Source: a virus. From it: a stretch of DNA of 38,928 bases. This document shows, piece after piece, positions 13,143 to 22,683 of the stretch. Location: IMG/VR virus record IMGVR_UViG_3300033233_000975, positions 1-38,928 of that record; one strand, 5' to 3'. How positions within the stretch are numbered: the first letter of the stretch is position 1; the number at the start of each line of letters is the position of its first letter. The notes beneath the pieces are model-generated. The model saw only the letters and a program-made list of their open reading frames with translations, was not told the DNA's origin and did no database searches. A program made the translations under genes and the position numbers.

Positions 13143-14198
13143 TTACATTCTTTTTTTACCTCCAAAAATATTTGGCGTCTTATTTACCTTATTAAATGTT
13201 TTTGTTAAGGACTTTCTTGCTTCGTCGGCAATGGAACCTTTTTTAATCTCAATTAATTTGTTCCTGTCTAACGGAATATTCTCCCTAATAGGTTTAATAT
13301 GATTTTTGGGGTTATACACGTTTTTGTTAAGAATAATTTGATTAATTAAGTCATAGTTAAATGAAGACACCTTTGGGTTGAGTGGTTTATCAGTTAATAA
13401 ATCATTAATTAACTCTTTTGATGTCGGGACGTTTTCAACATTAATTTTTATCTCATCGTAACCTTTCTCGATAATTAATTTTTTATAAACTGGTAATTGG
13501 TATATATGTTTTGCGGTAAGACCTTGTAATTTAGAATCCCCAAAAGAACTATTTTTAGAATAGGATTGATGGTCGTGCCATGTGTAAAGATAGGTTACCT
13601 CATCTAAGAAATAATAATGTTCATTACCTGACATTTCTAACATAGGTATCCCAATACCTAAATCTACCGCCGCTTTAAAATATTGCCCATTGTATCTTAA
13701 ATGAGTATCTTTTATCATTCTGAATAAAAATGCTCGATAAGTTCTCATGTGAGAAAAGTTCCAACTAGTACGTCTAGGGTTATCCGCATTTGCTCTACCA
13801 TACTTCATGGTACCACCCTTTTTATCCCTCCATTTAGAACCACAAATCCAAATATTAGGGTCAGTGTAAATTTTATTAATTAAACCTAATACAAAATTAT
13901 CAATTAATTGGTCATCCCCATCCAATTCAATAATAACATCGTCCCAATCAATATTTTTGTTATTACGAATAACATCTATAAAATTTTTGGTTTTATATTT
14001 TTTTTCTGTGTTTTTTATAAGAATAAAACGTTCATCATTACCAATTTCTTTTTTGGCAACATCATATGATTTGTCGGTCGACATATCATCAATCATATAT
14101 GACACAAAATTTGTGTAATATTGGTTTTTTAAAGATTTAATACAATCCGAAACAAATTTTTCGGAATTCCAAAACGTTGATACTATTACTAATTTCAT
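13143..14198 (-). CDS. Family 2 glycosyltransferase, 351 aa
   Basis: Starts MKLVIVSTFWNSEKFV, with the GT-A opening strand, then YMIDDMSTDKS and the metal-binding ELDGDDQ (about 91-97). The middle (HMRTYRAFLFRMI, then DLGIGIPMLEM) resembles the acceptor-side region of GT2 enzymes; a Lys-rich C-terminus (about 300-351) ends GGKKRM. It is the last minus-strand gene before two plus-strand sugar-transferase-like genes that start 68 nt away, so the three form a divergent glycan cluster. Confidence 0.8.
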   Translation of the reverse strand: MKLVIVSTFWNSEKFVSDCIKSLKNQYYTNFVSYMIDDMSTDKSYDVAKKEIGNDERFILIKNTEKKYKTKNFIDVIRNNKNIDWDDVIIELDGDDQLIDNFVLGLINKIYTDPNIWICGSKWRDKKGGTMKYGRANADNPRRTSWNFSHMRTYRAFLFRMIKDTHLRYNGQYFKAAVDLGIGIPMLEMSGNEHYYFLDEVTYLYTWHDHQSYSKNSSFGDSKLQGLTAKHIYQLPVYKKLIIEKGYDEIKINVENVPTSKELINDLLTDKPLNPKVSSFNYDLINQIILNKNVYNPKNHIKPIRENIPLDRNKLIEIKKGSIADEARKSLTKTFNKVNKTPNIFGGKKRM

Positions 14199-14266
14199 AA
14201 AAATTGGTCTTCTATATTTATAAATATGAGTGATTGTTTATTTTACTTGTTGTAATATAAGATAAT

Positions 14267-14836
14267 ATGTTAGAAAATACATTTGTACCACCAAAACCAA
14301 GGATTTTTCATTCTATACCATGGAACTCGGATAAAAATATTGGCAAGTCTTATAACGAAACTATGTCGTTAGTAAGAACCAATGATTGGGTTTGTTTTAT
14401 TGATGGTGACGCAGTACACACCACTCATTTTTTTGGTAAATATATTGAGTCGGTTATTGAAAAAAATCCATCGTATTCTATTTTTACTTGTGTAACAAAC
14501 AGGATTGGATGTCCTCACCAAATTGCTCCAGGTGTTGACCAAAAAAATAATGACCAAACATACCATAGAGAATTTGGTAAAAAAATGTGGGAAACATATA
14601 ATACCGAAGTTACAGATATTACAAACAAACAATTGTTTAGTGGTGTTATTATTTTAATTAAAAAATCTGTTTGGGAATTTCTTGGAGGGTTTAAAGAAGA
14701 TAAAATGTTGTCCATAGATAATGATATACACAAGAAAGCAATTCACTCAAAATTAAAAGTTGGATTAATGAAGGGAATCTACGTACAACATTGGTATCGT
14801 GGAGGAATTCAAAGTAATCAATCACACTTATTGTAA
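14267..14836 (+). CDS. GT-A glycosyltransferase-like protein, short form
   Basis: 189 aa. PKPRIFHSIPWNSDKNIG, WVCFIDGDAVHTT (DGD as DxD motif, about 43-52) and LGGFKEDKMLSIDNDIHKKA, a GT2-like acceptor and catalytic segment ending in HWYRGG. It lacks the first part of a usual Rossmann-like half, so it is either a short family or begins late. The stop is one base before the next gene's ATG; the two genes are probably co-translated. Confidence 0.65.
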   Translation: MLENTFVPPKPRIFHSIPWNSDKNIGKSYNETMSLVRTNDWVCFIDGDAVHTTHFFGKYIESVIEKNPSYSIFTCVTNRIGCPHQIAPGVDQKNNDQTYHREFGKKMWETYNTEVTDITNKQLFSGVIILIKKSVWEFLGGFKEDKMLSIDNDIHKKAIHSKLKVGLMKGIYVQHWYRGGIQSNQSHLL

Positions 14837-14837
14837 T

Positions 14838-15521
14838 ATGAAAGTAATAATTTACAGTGTTAATATTGGAGGTTATGATATGTTTATTAACCCTAAAAAC
14901 TATGACCCAAATGTTCGGTATATACTATTTACGGATAATAAATATTTTAAATCCAAAATATGGGAAGTTAACCATATTGATTTTATTGATAGTTCTTTTG
15001 ATTCAAGACTTAAAGCAAGATATATTAAAACAAACCCACACAAAGTATTACCTAAACATGACATTAGTATATGGATTGACCATTGTTTTGATTATAGGTT
15101 TTCCAATGTTGAAAGTATGATTAATGAGATAGGTTTTAAAGATAAAAATATTATGTTATACCAACATGATGAAAGAAATTGTATCTATAGGGAAGCCAAT
15201 AAAGTTTCTCAACTAAGTTTAGAACTCCCTAAGGTTGTTGATGTTCAAATGTTAAAATATAGGAATGAAGGATATCCCGAAAATTTTGGGTTATTTCAAT
15301 CAGGGTTTATGTTTAGAAAGAATAATAAGATAGTTAACGACTTTAATGATGTTTGGTGGAATGAGATTAAAACCCATAGTGGTAGGGACCAGTTATCTCA
15401 AGTTTACGCTTCATGGAAAGTTGGATTATCAATTTCGCCAATATTAAGATTAGGTAACGTTTATTCTAACAAATTTTTAAATCCAAAAGTTAAACATACC
15501 AAAAAGTGGTCTCCTAAGTAA
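14838..15521 (+). CDS. TOD1/MUCI70-like (DUF616) glycosyltransferase-like protein
   Basis: 227 aa from MKVIIYSVNIGGYD; an earlier in-frame ATG at 14799 would overlap the previous gene by 38 nt, so 14838 is preferred. SVNIGGYD, YILFTDN, ARYIKTNPHKVLP and ISIWIDHCF follow the order of DUF616 proteins, with IDH as the likely DxD equivalent, and the C-terminal GRDQLSQVYASW is a typical late motif. Probably transfers a sugar together with the upstream gene. Confidence 0.7.
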   Translation: MKVIIYSVNIGGYDMFINPKNYDPNVRYILFTDNKYFKSKIWEVNHIDFIDSSFDSRLKARYIKTNPHKVLPKHDISIWIDHCFDYRFSNVESMINEIGFKDKNIMLYQHDERNCIYREANKVSQLSLELPKVVDVQMLKYRNEGYPENFGLFQSGFMFRKNNKIVNDFNDVWWNEIKTHSGRDQLSQVYASWKVGLSISPILRLGNVYSNKFLNPKVKHTKKWSPK

Positions 15522-15582
15522 ACCACACACCCACGCCATAGTCAATGGATTGGGTTTTATACTAACTTTTATAAAAACAAAA

Positions 15583-15600
15583 AGGTGTCTCACGACACCT
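15583..15600. terminator. Terminator between convergent genes
   Basis: AGGTGTC (15583-15589), TCAC, GACACCT (15594-15600), with T-rich sequence on both sides. A second hairpin, TTCGGAA (15650-15656) with TTCCGAA (15661-15667), lies closer to the stop at 15685. Confidence 0.65.
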
Positions 15601-15684
15601 CTTTGTTAGATTTGGAACATCCCCCCTTTCTTTTAGATGGTTTATCCCTTTCGGAATTTATTCCGAAGGTTAGTTAAAGACTAA

Positions 15685-17415
15685 TTAACTTAGTGCTTTA
15701 TCTTTTATAGCGTCTGACGCTAAATTCATTTTTTCTTTAATTCCCCCTAATAAAGGACAAACCAAATCACCAATTGCGTTTTCAATTGCCGAACCAAATT
15801 TTGTATCTTCTAACGTTTCAACAATCGCATTTCTTAATATGTCATATAATGGTCCCCCCATTGCTTTCTCGTATTGTACTTTTCTTAATGCTCCTTCAGC
15901 AACTGACTTAGATAAAACATCACTTATATAATCACAACTAAATACTTTACCTGTCATATAATCTCCAATTGGAATGTTACCAACTGCTGTAATGAGTATG
16001 TTTGCTGCCCATCCATTAGGGTCCATTGGTGTTAATTTAGTAACAATAAATGTTGCAAATCTTTCTTTAATATAATTAAACACACCTTCACCTGCATTTC
16101 CAAATAAACCTTTAATAACGTCTAAAAATTCTTCATTAATTAATTTATTGTTAAATCCTTGAGAATTTAAATAAAATGTTTCTGAAATTAATTCATCTGT
16201 TAATTTTTTTTTCTGAGTTCTATTTTTAGGTTTACCACTTTCTTTAATAATAGAATATCTTGTTGTTATAATATTTTGTTCACCTAATAATGCTTTTTTT
16301 TTTGAGTTAGATAGACTAACTAAATTTTCTCTAATTATATTTTTTAATTTATTTTCTTTAGATTCGTTTTGAGCTTTTTGTTGGATAGAACTTTTTACTT
16401 CAAAAGTTAATCCGTTTACAGGTTTTGCGTTCCAAATATTATTCATTTTATCTGTCATATTACCACCAAAAGATGTTTTGTGATTAGCAATACATGTTGC
16501 AACAGTTGGTTTGAAAACGTTAATCTCTTGTTGAGACATATTCAAACCACCCTTAGACATAATATCATAATAATTGTTGATAGTTTTTCTACAACTATTT
16601 TTACTATAGTCTGTCTTAGCTTTTTGAACTTGAGCTTTCATATTAGTTAAAACCTCAGATGGTGACATATCACTGTATAATTTATACATGTAAAATGGTG
16701 ATTTAAATTCTCCAGCGTATTTAGGTTGTTTTGTTGCCGTATCAATTGGTGATGTTTGCAAGTTAATTTCGATTCCCGCTTGTTCTGCTGGTAATCTACC
16801 TTTTGTCCACTTATTTGTTTCCATGGCGTTAATAATCTCATTAGCTCTATTGCCTTGATATTGAACTGTCCCTTGTTGTAAAACCCATACAAAAATATCA
16901 CCTTGTCTTGCCGCCAAGTCAGGTGTTAAGTCTAAACTTCTGTCTTTAACTTGTGGTACGTCCTGTAGTTTCATTAACTTGTATTTACCACTCATAGTGT
17001 CAGCACCTGTTACGTCTTGATAAGGTACTATTTCAGAGTTAGTTGCCGCTTTTAACGCCTCAACCGCTAATTTAATTGTTGGACTTAAAGTTGCCGCCAT
17101 AATATTAGTCAACAAACTACATGGCCATTGACCTGAGTTTCCTTGTGTTGTCGTATTACCTGTTAACTTAGTCCCACCAAGACCTGTATTGATATCAATA
17201 TTGTTTTTATAGAAATAAAACATTCCAGGGTTTGGAACTGATTCTTTATAAGCGTAAACACCAGCATTTGTGCCCTCTAAAGTTACTTGTTTAGCAAACA
17301 TTTTCCCCGACTTTTTATCTGTAAAACATCCTGCAGCACACGCGGTAAATAGATTTTTATCAGTGAAAGTATCGAAACATACCCTCTCAACTTGTTCTGT
17401 TATTAAATTTTTCAT
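15685..17415 (-). CDS. Large probable virion or injected protein, 576 aa
   Basis: Starts MKNLITEQVERV, a leader of the type shared by several proteins here. An internal copy of the same motif (KLKNIIRENLVSLSNSKKK followed by ALLGEQN, about residues 353-380) suggests a second targeting or cleavage site that would divide the protein into two. The C-terminal third (VIKGLFGNAGEGVFNYIKE, AANILITAVGNIPIGDY, DVLSKSVAEGALRKVQYEK) is hydrophobic, Gly-rich and helical, like conserved domains of large-phage structural proteins. Six or more Cys are scattered in the first half. The enzyme content, if any, is unknown. It is the last gene of a three-gene run (15685-20335). Confidence 0.6.
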   Translation of the reverse strand: MKNLITEQVERVCFDTFTDKNLFTACAAGCFTDKKSGKMFAKQVTLEGTNAGVYAYKESVPNPGMFYFYKNNIDINTGLGGTKLTGNTTTQGNSGQWPCSLLTNIMAATLSPTIKLAVEALKAATNSEIVPYQDVTGADTMSGKYKLMKLQDVPQVKDRSLDLTPDLAARQGDIFVWVLQQGTVQYQGNRANEIINAMETNKWTKGRLPAEQAGIEINLQTSPIDTATKQPKYAGEFKSPFYMYKLYSDMSPSEVLTNMKAQVQKAKTDYSKNSCRKTINNYYDIMSKGGLNMSQQEINVFKPTVATCIANHKTSFGGNMTDKMNNIWNAKPVNGLTFEVKSSIQQKAQNESKENKLKNIIRENLVSLSNSKKKALLGEQNIITTRYSIIKESGKPKNRTQKKKLTDELISETFYLNSQGFNNKLINEEFLDVIKGLFGNAGEGVFNYIKERFATFIVTKLTPMDPNGWAANILITAVGNIPIGDYMTGKVFSCDYISDVLSKSVAEGALRKVQYEKAMGGPLYDILRNAIVETLEDTKFGSAIENAIGDLVCPLLGGIKEKMNLASDAIKDKALS

Positions 17416-17436
17416 TATAATGTGTTTTTTTTATTT

Positions 17437-18840
17437 TTATAAATCGTTAGCCGCTGAACCCGCATCTGGTACAGGTATAGGTATTTTATTGTCACTATTA
17501 CTAGACCCACAATTCTTAAGAATTTTATCGTAAACTTCCTGAGTAACCGTAGTACTATATCCTTTATCTTTTAATCTTTGTTCTGTTTTAGCTCCAAATT
17601 TACCATCAACAGTAACACCAATACATTTTTGGAATTCACTTACTTTACTACCAGTACAACCTTTAGTTAAAGGGAAACTATCACAGACTTTATAACTATC
17701 GCTATTACCGCCACCGTTACCGCCGCCACCGTTACCGCCGCCACCGTTACCTCCGTCATTGTCATCATCATCATCATCATCATCATTCATACCTTCACAT
17801 GATATAGAGTAGTCAGTTCCTTCAATAGTAATAACTATACTACCATCTTGTTCACTCCATGTTCCACTATATTTACCGTTACCTGTTGTGAAGTCTTTAT
17901 CATCAAAAAATCTACCACCACCATTTTGGTCAATAGTAGAATTTCCTGTGTCAGTAATTAAAACGTAGTCTAAACCGTCACTAACCATTTTTTCAAAATC
18001 TTCTTTAGGAATGTTTTTACCAATACACTCAGGGAACGGAGCAGAACCTTCGTCTGTCCACCATTTCCACACTAAGTATAAACCACCCGCAATTAATAAA
18101 TATTTGAATATTTTTCCTCTTGCCAGTCCAGCTATTCTATTTTTAATATTTTGCCAAACAGTAACTTTACTTGGGTCTGGTTTGTAATCAGTAGATTTAA
18201 CAGTTGCTTTCTTACGTTTTGTAGTAGTACCACTTTTTTTATTACCAGTTTTATTACCAGTTTTATTACCAGTTTTATTACCAGTAGTACGAGGTTTAGG
18301 TGTTGTAACAACTTTAACTCGTTTATTTACGAATTTCGCGGCGATTTCATCGGCAATTGCTGGGTCGTATCCTTTTTTAACTAAAGTCTTACTAAGTTCT
18401 TTCTCACCCATCTTAACGTATCTAACATCTTTAACCGCTAAGTCGGCCGCTCGGTTAGTTAATTGTGTTCTTAAACTACCTGTAGTTTTCCCTGTTTTCA
18501 TTAACCCTTTGGCTAAATCGGATAATTGGGATTTGGTTAATGTATTTTTAATTAATGCGGTCATAACCTCATCACCACTCTTCAGTCCTGTTTTTCCGTA
18601 GATTGCGATATCATCAAATAAATTAACACCTGCAATATATTTGGCATTCCGAACTGTTTTTAATGCTAATGCTGCGGTTTCATCGGCAACACCTAAAATT
18701 GCTTTAAGAAGTGCACTTCTACCTTGTTCTACAAGTAACACACTCTCAACTAATGAAATATTTTCACTTAAAGTGATTTTACTGTTATAATTCATTAACA
18801 ATTTGTTTCTGTTAATTTCTTCTAAAATTATATCTTTCAT
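17437..18840 (-). CDS. Membrane protein with C-terminal peptidoglycan-binding domain, probable virion protein
   Basis: 467 aa. The N-terminus MKDIILEEINRNKLLMNY has the shared leader, followed by LSE, LVE and LVE sites (residues ~23-40). The middle has four TGNK repeats and basic runs, then one membrane helix (KYLLIAGGLYLVWKWW, about 245-260), a beta-rich segment, poly-Asp (eight D) and Gly/Asn repeats, and a C-terminal PG_binding_1 domain (TKGCTGSKVSEFQK..., VDGKFGAKTEQRL). This would fit a protein carried in the virion that touches the cell wall during entry. The function is inferred from domains. Confidence 0.65.
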   Translation of the reverse strand: MKDIILEEINRNKLLMNYNSKITLSENISLVESVLLVEQGRSALLKAILGVADETAALALKTVRNAKYIAGVNLFDDIAIYGKTGLKSGDEVMTALIKNTLTKSQLSDLAKGLMKTGKTTGSLRTQLTNRAADLAVKDVRYVKMGEKELSKTLVKKGYDPAIADEIAAKFVNKRVKVVTTPKPRTTGNKTGNKTGNKTGNKKSGTTTKRKKATVKSTDYKPDPSKVTVWQNIKNRIAGLARGKIFKYLLIAGGLYLVWKWWTDEGSAPFPECIGKNIPKEDFEKMVSDGLDYVLITDTGNSTIDQNGGGRFFDDKDFTTGNGKYSGTWSEQDGSIVITIEGTDYSISCEGMNDDDDDDDDNDGGNGGGGNGGGGNGGGNSDSYKVCDSFPLTKGCTGSKVSEFQKCIGVTVDGKFGAKTEQRLKDKGYSTTVTQEVYDKILKNCGSSNSDNKIPIPVPDAGSAANDL

Positions 18841-18853
18841 ATTTTTATTTTTT

Positions 18854-20335
18854 TTATAAATCTGTTATAAGCTCATCAACTCCTCCTGAGGCTTCAATGT
18901 TTTTACCCATTTGTTGTTGTAATTCTAATTCCGCTTGTTTTATTTGTTCAGGTGTAACTTCACCACTTTCTATTTTTTCAGTACATGTCGCGCCATTTAA
19001 TCCTAACGCCGCACAAATTGCCGTTGTGACTAAAAATGCTTTACCCGCCGATTTAACAATAACACCTGTTGCGGGAATTGCTTTACCTAAATCAGGTCTA
19101 TAGATTTTGTTTAAACCACTTTTAACTTTTTGACTTATACTACCAGGTTTAGTTTTAGATACAGTCTTTTTGACAATTTTACCTCCACTACCTGCAACCA
19201 TATCGTCAGTAAATTTCTTTAATTGAGCAGTTGCTCTGGACCCCCAATTTTTTAATGAGGTCATTCCTAATTTTTCTCCAATCCAAGTCGCTGCTTTTGT
19301 TATATATCCACCTAATTTAGCAATCCCTCCTTTAATGGCGGTAAAAACTTTAAATAATACACCTCCTTTAGAAATGGCCGCTTTACCAAATTGTGCAAAA
19401 GTTTTAATACCTCCCATAGATACTTTAATAATTTTACCTAACGCTGGTAATAATAAGGAAACTGCGTCAACGATAATATCAAAAACATTCCATTGATATT
19501 CGCCTGATTCATATTTACCACTCATCATTTTATATAAATCCCAAAGAAGTAATGCACCAAAAATAATAACTGTTGGTATTTGACCGATTGCCGGAATTAT
19601 AGATAACCCTGTTAATACGGCAATACCACCTGCTGACATAACAGCTCCTCTAATACCTTCCATTAAACACTCAGCAAAATTATTTGTCAAACATTTATAT
19701 GCGGATTTAACGGCATTTTTAACGGTGTCCCAAAGAGCAGCGCCCTTTTCTTTAGCGTAATTCCAAATACCTTTTTGTTGTATTTGTTGTATTTGTTCTC
19801 CACCCCATTTTTTAAATTGTTGTACTTTTTCTTTACCGTAATTATAAACATTTTCGGCACCTTTGGCTATACCACTTCCAATTTCTTTAGCATTATCCAC
19901 CGACCAAAAGTCACTATTAAATGGATTTATTGTCCATTCTAATAAAACTTTAAATGATTCCCAAGACTCGTTAATTCTTGATTCAATAATAAGATTATCC
20001 ACAGATTCATTAATTAATAATAAATCACCGCCAAAAATAGTTTCCCATTCTTTAATTAAAGATATTGAATTTTCGGGTTGGAATATCTCAATAATATTAT
20101 TTAGGAATCTTCTTGGAGCTGCGGCATATTCTACAAGGTCTAATTTACCCGTTTTAAATTTAAATTCAGTATTCTCTTTCATTATATCTATAGCAACATT
20201 TAAGTTGTTATGGTTATAAGAAACATAATTCTTACCGTTTAAATCGTTTAATTGTTCCGAGATTCTTGAAACCCCTCTGTTAGTAAAAACATATTGTAAG
20301 TTGTGGGAAATCCCTTCAAATATTAATTTTTCCAT
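18854..20335 (-). CDS. Large hydrophobic probable virion or membrane-inserting protein, 493 aa
   Basis: The first ~150 residues contain several LxE/IxE sites (LLINESVDNLIIESRINES), then a long amphipathic helix (GIAKGAENVYNYGKEKVQQF), membrane helices at about 225-265 (GAVMSAGGIAVLTGLSIIPA, VIIFGALLLWDL) and at about 285-310, Gly/Lys-rich amphipathic segments and a hydrophobic C-terminal stretch (AFLVTTAICAALG). Composition fits a protein ejected with the DNA that forms a membrane channel. There is no homologue I can name. Confidence 0.55.
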   Translation of the reverse strand: MEKLIFEGISHNLQYVFTNRGVSRISEQLNDLNGKNYVSYNHNNLNVAIDIMKENTEFKFKTGKLDLVEYAAAPRRFLNNIIEIFQPENSISLIKEWETIFGGDLLLINESVDNLIIESRINESWESFKVLLEWTINPFNSDFWSVDNAKEIGSGIAKGAENVYNYGKEKVQQFKKWGGEQIQQIQQKGIWNYAKEKGAALWDTVKNAVKSAYKCLTNNFAECLMEGIRGAVMSAGGIAVLTGLSIIPAIGQIPTVIIFGALLLWDLYKMMSGKYESGEYQWNVFDIIVDAVSLLLPALGKIIKVSMGGIKTFAQFGKAAISKGGVLFKVFTAIKGGIAKLGGYITKAATWIGEKLGMTSLKNWGSRATAQLKKFTDDMVAGSGGKIVKKTVSKTKPGSISQKVKSGLNKIYRPDLGKAIPATGVIVKSAGKAFLVTTAICAALGLNGATCTEKIESGEVTPEQIKQAELELQQQMGKNIEASGGVDELITDL

Positions 20336-20406
20336 TTTTTATTTTTATATAAATATATTAATAATGATAAATACTTTGTTTTATAATAAACATTTACCTT
20401 TAAATA

Positions 20407-20658
20407 TTATTTTAATTGGTTAGCGGGTCCTCGTGTTAAACCTGATTCCCACTTTTCTCCAGACCGACCTAACTTATTAGCTTTACCTCGAGTAAGTTTT
20501 GACCCAACAATATCAGACCATGTGGAAGGTGAATTACCTCCACCTGAAGATGGTGTTGAAGCCGTTGGTGCTGCATCCTGTTCTCCTATTTCATTCTTAG
20601 AACTATTATCTGTAAATTTTTTCATTAAAGAAATTATATAATCAACGTCTGTTCTCAT
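20407..20658 (-). CDS. Small low-complexity protein with LTRG repeat, 83 aa
   Basis: Short helical start (DVDYIISLMKKFTDN), the sequence NEIGEQ, a Ser/Pro/Gly linker, and two similar C-terminal units, GSKLTRGKANKLG and SGLTRGPANQLK. No membrane segment. The repeats suggest a small binding or structural role. It is four codons from the next gene, and the helix plus IGEQ recalls the leader motif. Confidence 0.5.
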   Translation of the reverse strand: MRTDVDYIISLMKKFTDNSSKNEIGEQDAAPTASTPSSGGGNSPSTWSDIVGSKLTRGKANKLGRSGEKWESGLTRGPANQLK

Positions 20659-20664
20659 ACTTTT

Positions 20665-21732
20665 TTAAAACCAATTTTTAGGATTCCATTTTGATTTACT
20701 CGATTCTTTAGCCGCGTTATCAAGTGCGTCTTGTGCCGCTCTCGCTTGTCTGTTAAGTTCTTCTTGTGCCGCTCTCGATTGTCTGTCAAGTTCGTCTTGT
20801 GCCGCTCTCGCCTGTCTGTCAAGTTCTTCCTGTGCAATTCTAGCCAATCTATTACTTTCTTCTTGAGCCGCTCTCGCTTGTCTATCAAATTCTTCCTGTG
20901 CCTCTCTTGCTTTTCTTTCAGTTTCTTCTTGAGCAATTGCTGCAAGTCGTTCAGTTTCTTTTCGTGTTAATTCCGCCAATTCTTGAGCTTCTGCCGCCGC
21001 ACGTTCTGATTGTTCAGCCGCTAATCTAGCGTCTTCAGCAATTTGATTCGTATCAACACTTACACTTAAATCAACATCAACACCAAGTAAAACGGCTACT
21101 TCACCACTAACTCCGACAGTTGCAACTCCATCTACATAAGTAGCTTCACCACCACCACCAACACCAACTTGTTCTCCAACCGATACACCGGCACCTGCAG
21201 TTACTGAACCTTCTCTTAAATCTAAAGTTCCTTCACCATCTACGCCAACTGAACTTCCTGCTGATAGTTCTCCGTTCGCAACTACTCCTTCATCACCAGC
21301 TCTTACTTCTAAACTTGCTTCATTTCCTGTTTTAACATAAGCGTCCACAGTACCACTAACACCAAATCCTTCCGCGTTAGCTTGTCCTTCTACTGTTACA
21401 TGAACTTCAGTTGTATCTGAATAACTGGCCTCTACATAAACATTATTACCATCTAATCCGCCATCTACGGACGCTTCTGTTCCAGTTTTAACTGATGACT
21501 CAATACCAATTGATGCGTTTTCATCTCCCGTTGATACACCTGCAGACGCGGTAGTTGTGTTATCAAATGATGCTCCACCTGAATTTCCATCTGAATGTGT
21601 TTCAGCCGATTGATTGTTTTCTAAATTTGTGTTTGTTTCCATAATTTTATCTATATCTAATTTATTTATTGGTTTTGGAATAGTCGGTTTTGGTATAGAC
21701 TTACCAAACGGGTTTTTATTTTTCTTTGACAT
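20665..21732 (-). CDS. Beta-repeat plus hendecad coiled-coil protein, possible fibre
   Basis: 355 aa in three parts: a Pro/Lys-rich start (MSKKNKNPFGKSIPKP); residues ~50-225 made of short Gly/Ser/Val/Ala repeats (VEASYSD, GVSGTVDAYVKTG, AGAGVSVGEQVG) like a beta-solenoid; and residues ~240-345 made of eight 11-residue units such as AQEELDRQARA and AQDELDRQSRA. Eleven-residue repeats form right-handed coiled coils. It ends WNPKNWF. A trimeric fibre or tail spike shaft is plausible. The DNA of the last part is itself a 33-bp repeat, so it may expand or shrink. Confidence 0.6.
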   Translation of the reverse strand: MSKKNKNPFGKSIPKPTIPKPINKLDIDKIMETNTNLENNQSAETHSDGNSGGASFDNTTTASAGVSTGDENASIGIESSVKTGTEASVDGGLDGNNVYVEASYSDTTEVHVTVEGQANAEGFGVSGTVDAYVKTGNEASLEVRAGDEGVVANGELSAGSSVGVDGEGTLDLREGSVTAGAGVSVGEQVGVGGGGEATYVDGVATVGVSGEVAVLLGVDVDLSVSVDTNQIAEDARLAAEQSERAAAEAQELAELTRKETERLAAIAQEETERKAREAQEEFDRQARAAQEESNRLARIAQEELDRQARAAQDELDRQSRAAQEELNRQARAAQDALDNAAKESSKSKWNPKNWF

Positions 21733-22342
21733 TTTTCTTTTTTATTGGTTTTTTAATTGTTTTTTTCTTTTTTACAGGAGTAATAACTATTGGTTTATCA
21801 AATCTGATTAAAATTACAAACCCTAATAGTAATAGAACCAAAAAGTATATATAAATATTTAATTCTAATACCGCAAGTTGTAATTTATTATTGGATTTCT
21901 CATAAGTCACATTTCTTAAATTTTCTATACTAGCAATAATTCTAGTTTTATACGACAAATATTGTTCAGTAAAAAATGCCGTGTCATTCATTGCTTTAAA
22001 TGCCGGAGCTTCTATTACCGTCGCTAATTCATTACTCAAACTTAAACCTTCATTGTAATATACCATACCTTCAGGTATAATATCAAATTTTATTTGTTTT
22101 CTTCTTTCTAAATGGGAATTAAACTCATTAATGAATTTTTCTTTACCAGTGGCCGTATATGCTATCGCCAAATAGGTTAAACTATCCGTGGATGTTCTTA
22201 AATAATATGAGGTTCGTTTACCTAAATCTAACTCTACATGAGCGTCTTCAATATCTTTTATTGCGGACATTGATAATAAGGCCGCTATAGCAACTGGTAT
22301 TGATACGAGCCAAATTTTACTTTTTATTTTTTCTAAAATCAT
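21716..22342 (-). CDS. Two-helix membrane protein with helical domain and Lys-rich tail
   Basis: 208 aa. Membrane helix at about 11-28 (WLVSIPVAIAALLSMSA), a helical ectodomain of ~120 residues that resembles four-helix-bundle sensor domains, a second helix (about 160-180: IYIYFLVLLLLGFVILI) and a tail ITPVKKKKTIKKPIKKK. The tail matches the end of the neighbouring 114-aa membrane protein (PVKKKPIKKKVIKKPVK). The genes overlap by four bases (ATGA), as co-translated pairs do. Possibly an antiholin or spanin-like partner, but unproven. Confidence 0.6.
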   Translation of the reverse strand: MILEKIKSKIWLVSIPVAIAALLSMSAIKDIEDAHVELDLGKRTSYYLRTSTDSLTYLAIAYTATGKEKFINEFNSHLERRKQIKFDIIPEGMVYYNEGLSLSNELATVIEAPAFKAMNDTAFFTEQYLSYKTRIIASIENLRNVTYEKSNNKLQLAVLELNIYIYFLVLLLLGFVILIRFDKPIVITPVKKKKTIKKPIKKKNVKEK

Positions 22343-22683
22343 TTAACAGGTTTTTTAATAACTTTCTTTTTAATTGGTTTTTTTTTAACAGGTGTTTTCT
22401 CTTCAGGTTGAGGAGCAACTTGGTTTAAAAATTTATTACTTAATATCTCTACTAATTTTAAGCCTAAAAATCCAACAATAAAGGCTAAACCATTTTGTAA
22501 TTTAGCTTCATTTAAATTTAACAATTCTACCATTATTGGGGTAAGATAATTAGCTGCCGCCATACCACCAAAAATAGATAATATGGTAGATTTAACACTT
22601 GTTTGAGCGTTTTTGGAGGCCATTAATATAGCTCCAAATAACCCACTAATTAAAAAACTTATAGTTATTCCAATATCTATCAT
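22339..22683 (-). CDS. Holin-like three-helix membrane protein with Lys-rich tail
   Basis: 114 aa, three hydrophobic helices (about 4-22, 33-56 and 64-84), a short PQPEEKT linker and a strongly basic C-terminus PVKKKPIKKKVIKKPVK. Size, helix number and charged tail fit class I holins. The basic tail is shared with the overlapping downstream gene, which suggests that they act together at the inner membrane. Confidence 0.6.
   Translation of the reverse strand: MIDIGITISFLISGLFGAILMASKNAQTSVKSTILSIFGGMAAANYLTPIMVELLNLNEAKLQNGLAFIVGFLGLKLVEILSNKFLNQVAPQPEEKTPVKKKPIKKKVIKKPVK

Noticed and set aside
20655-20970. Frames on both strands within the hendecad repeat
   Set aside because: Shadow frames kept open by the 33-bp repeat.
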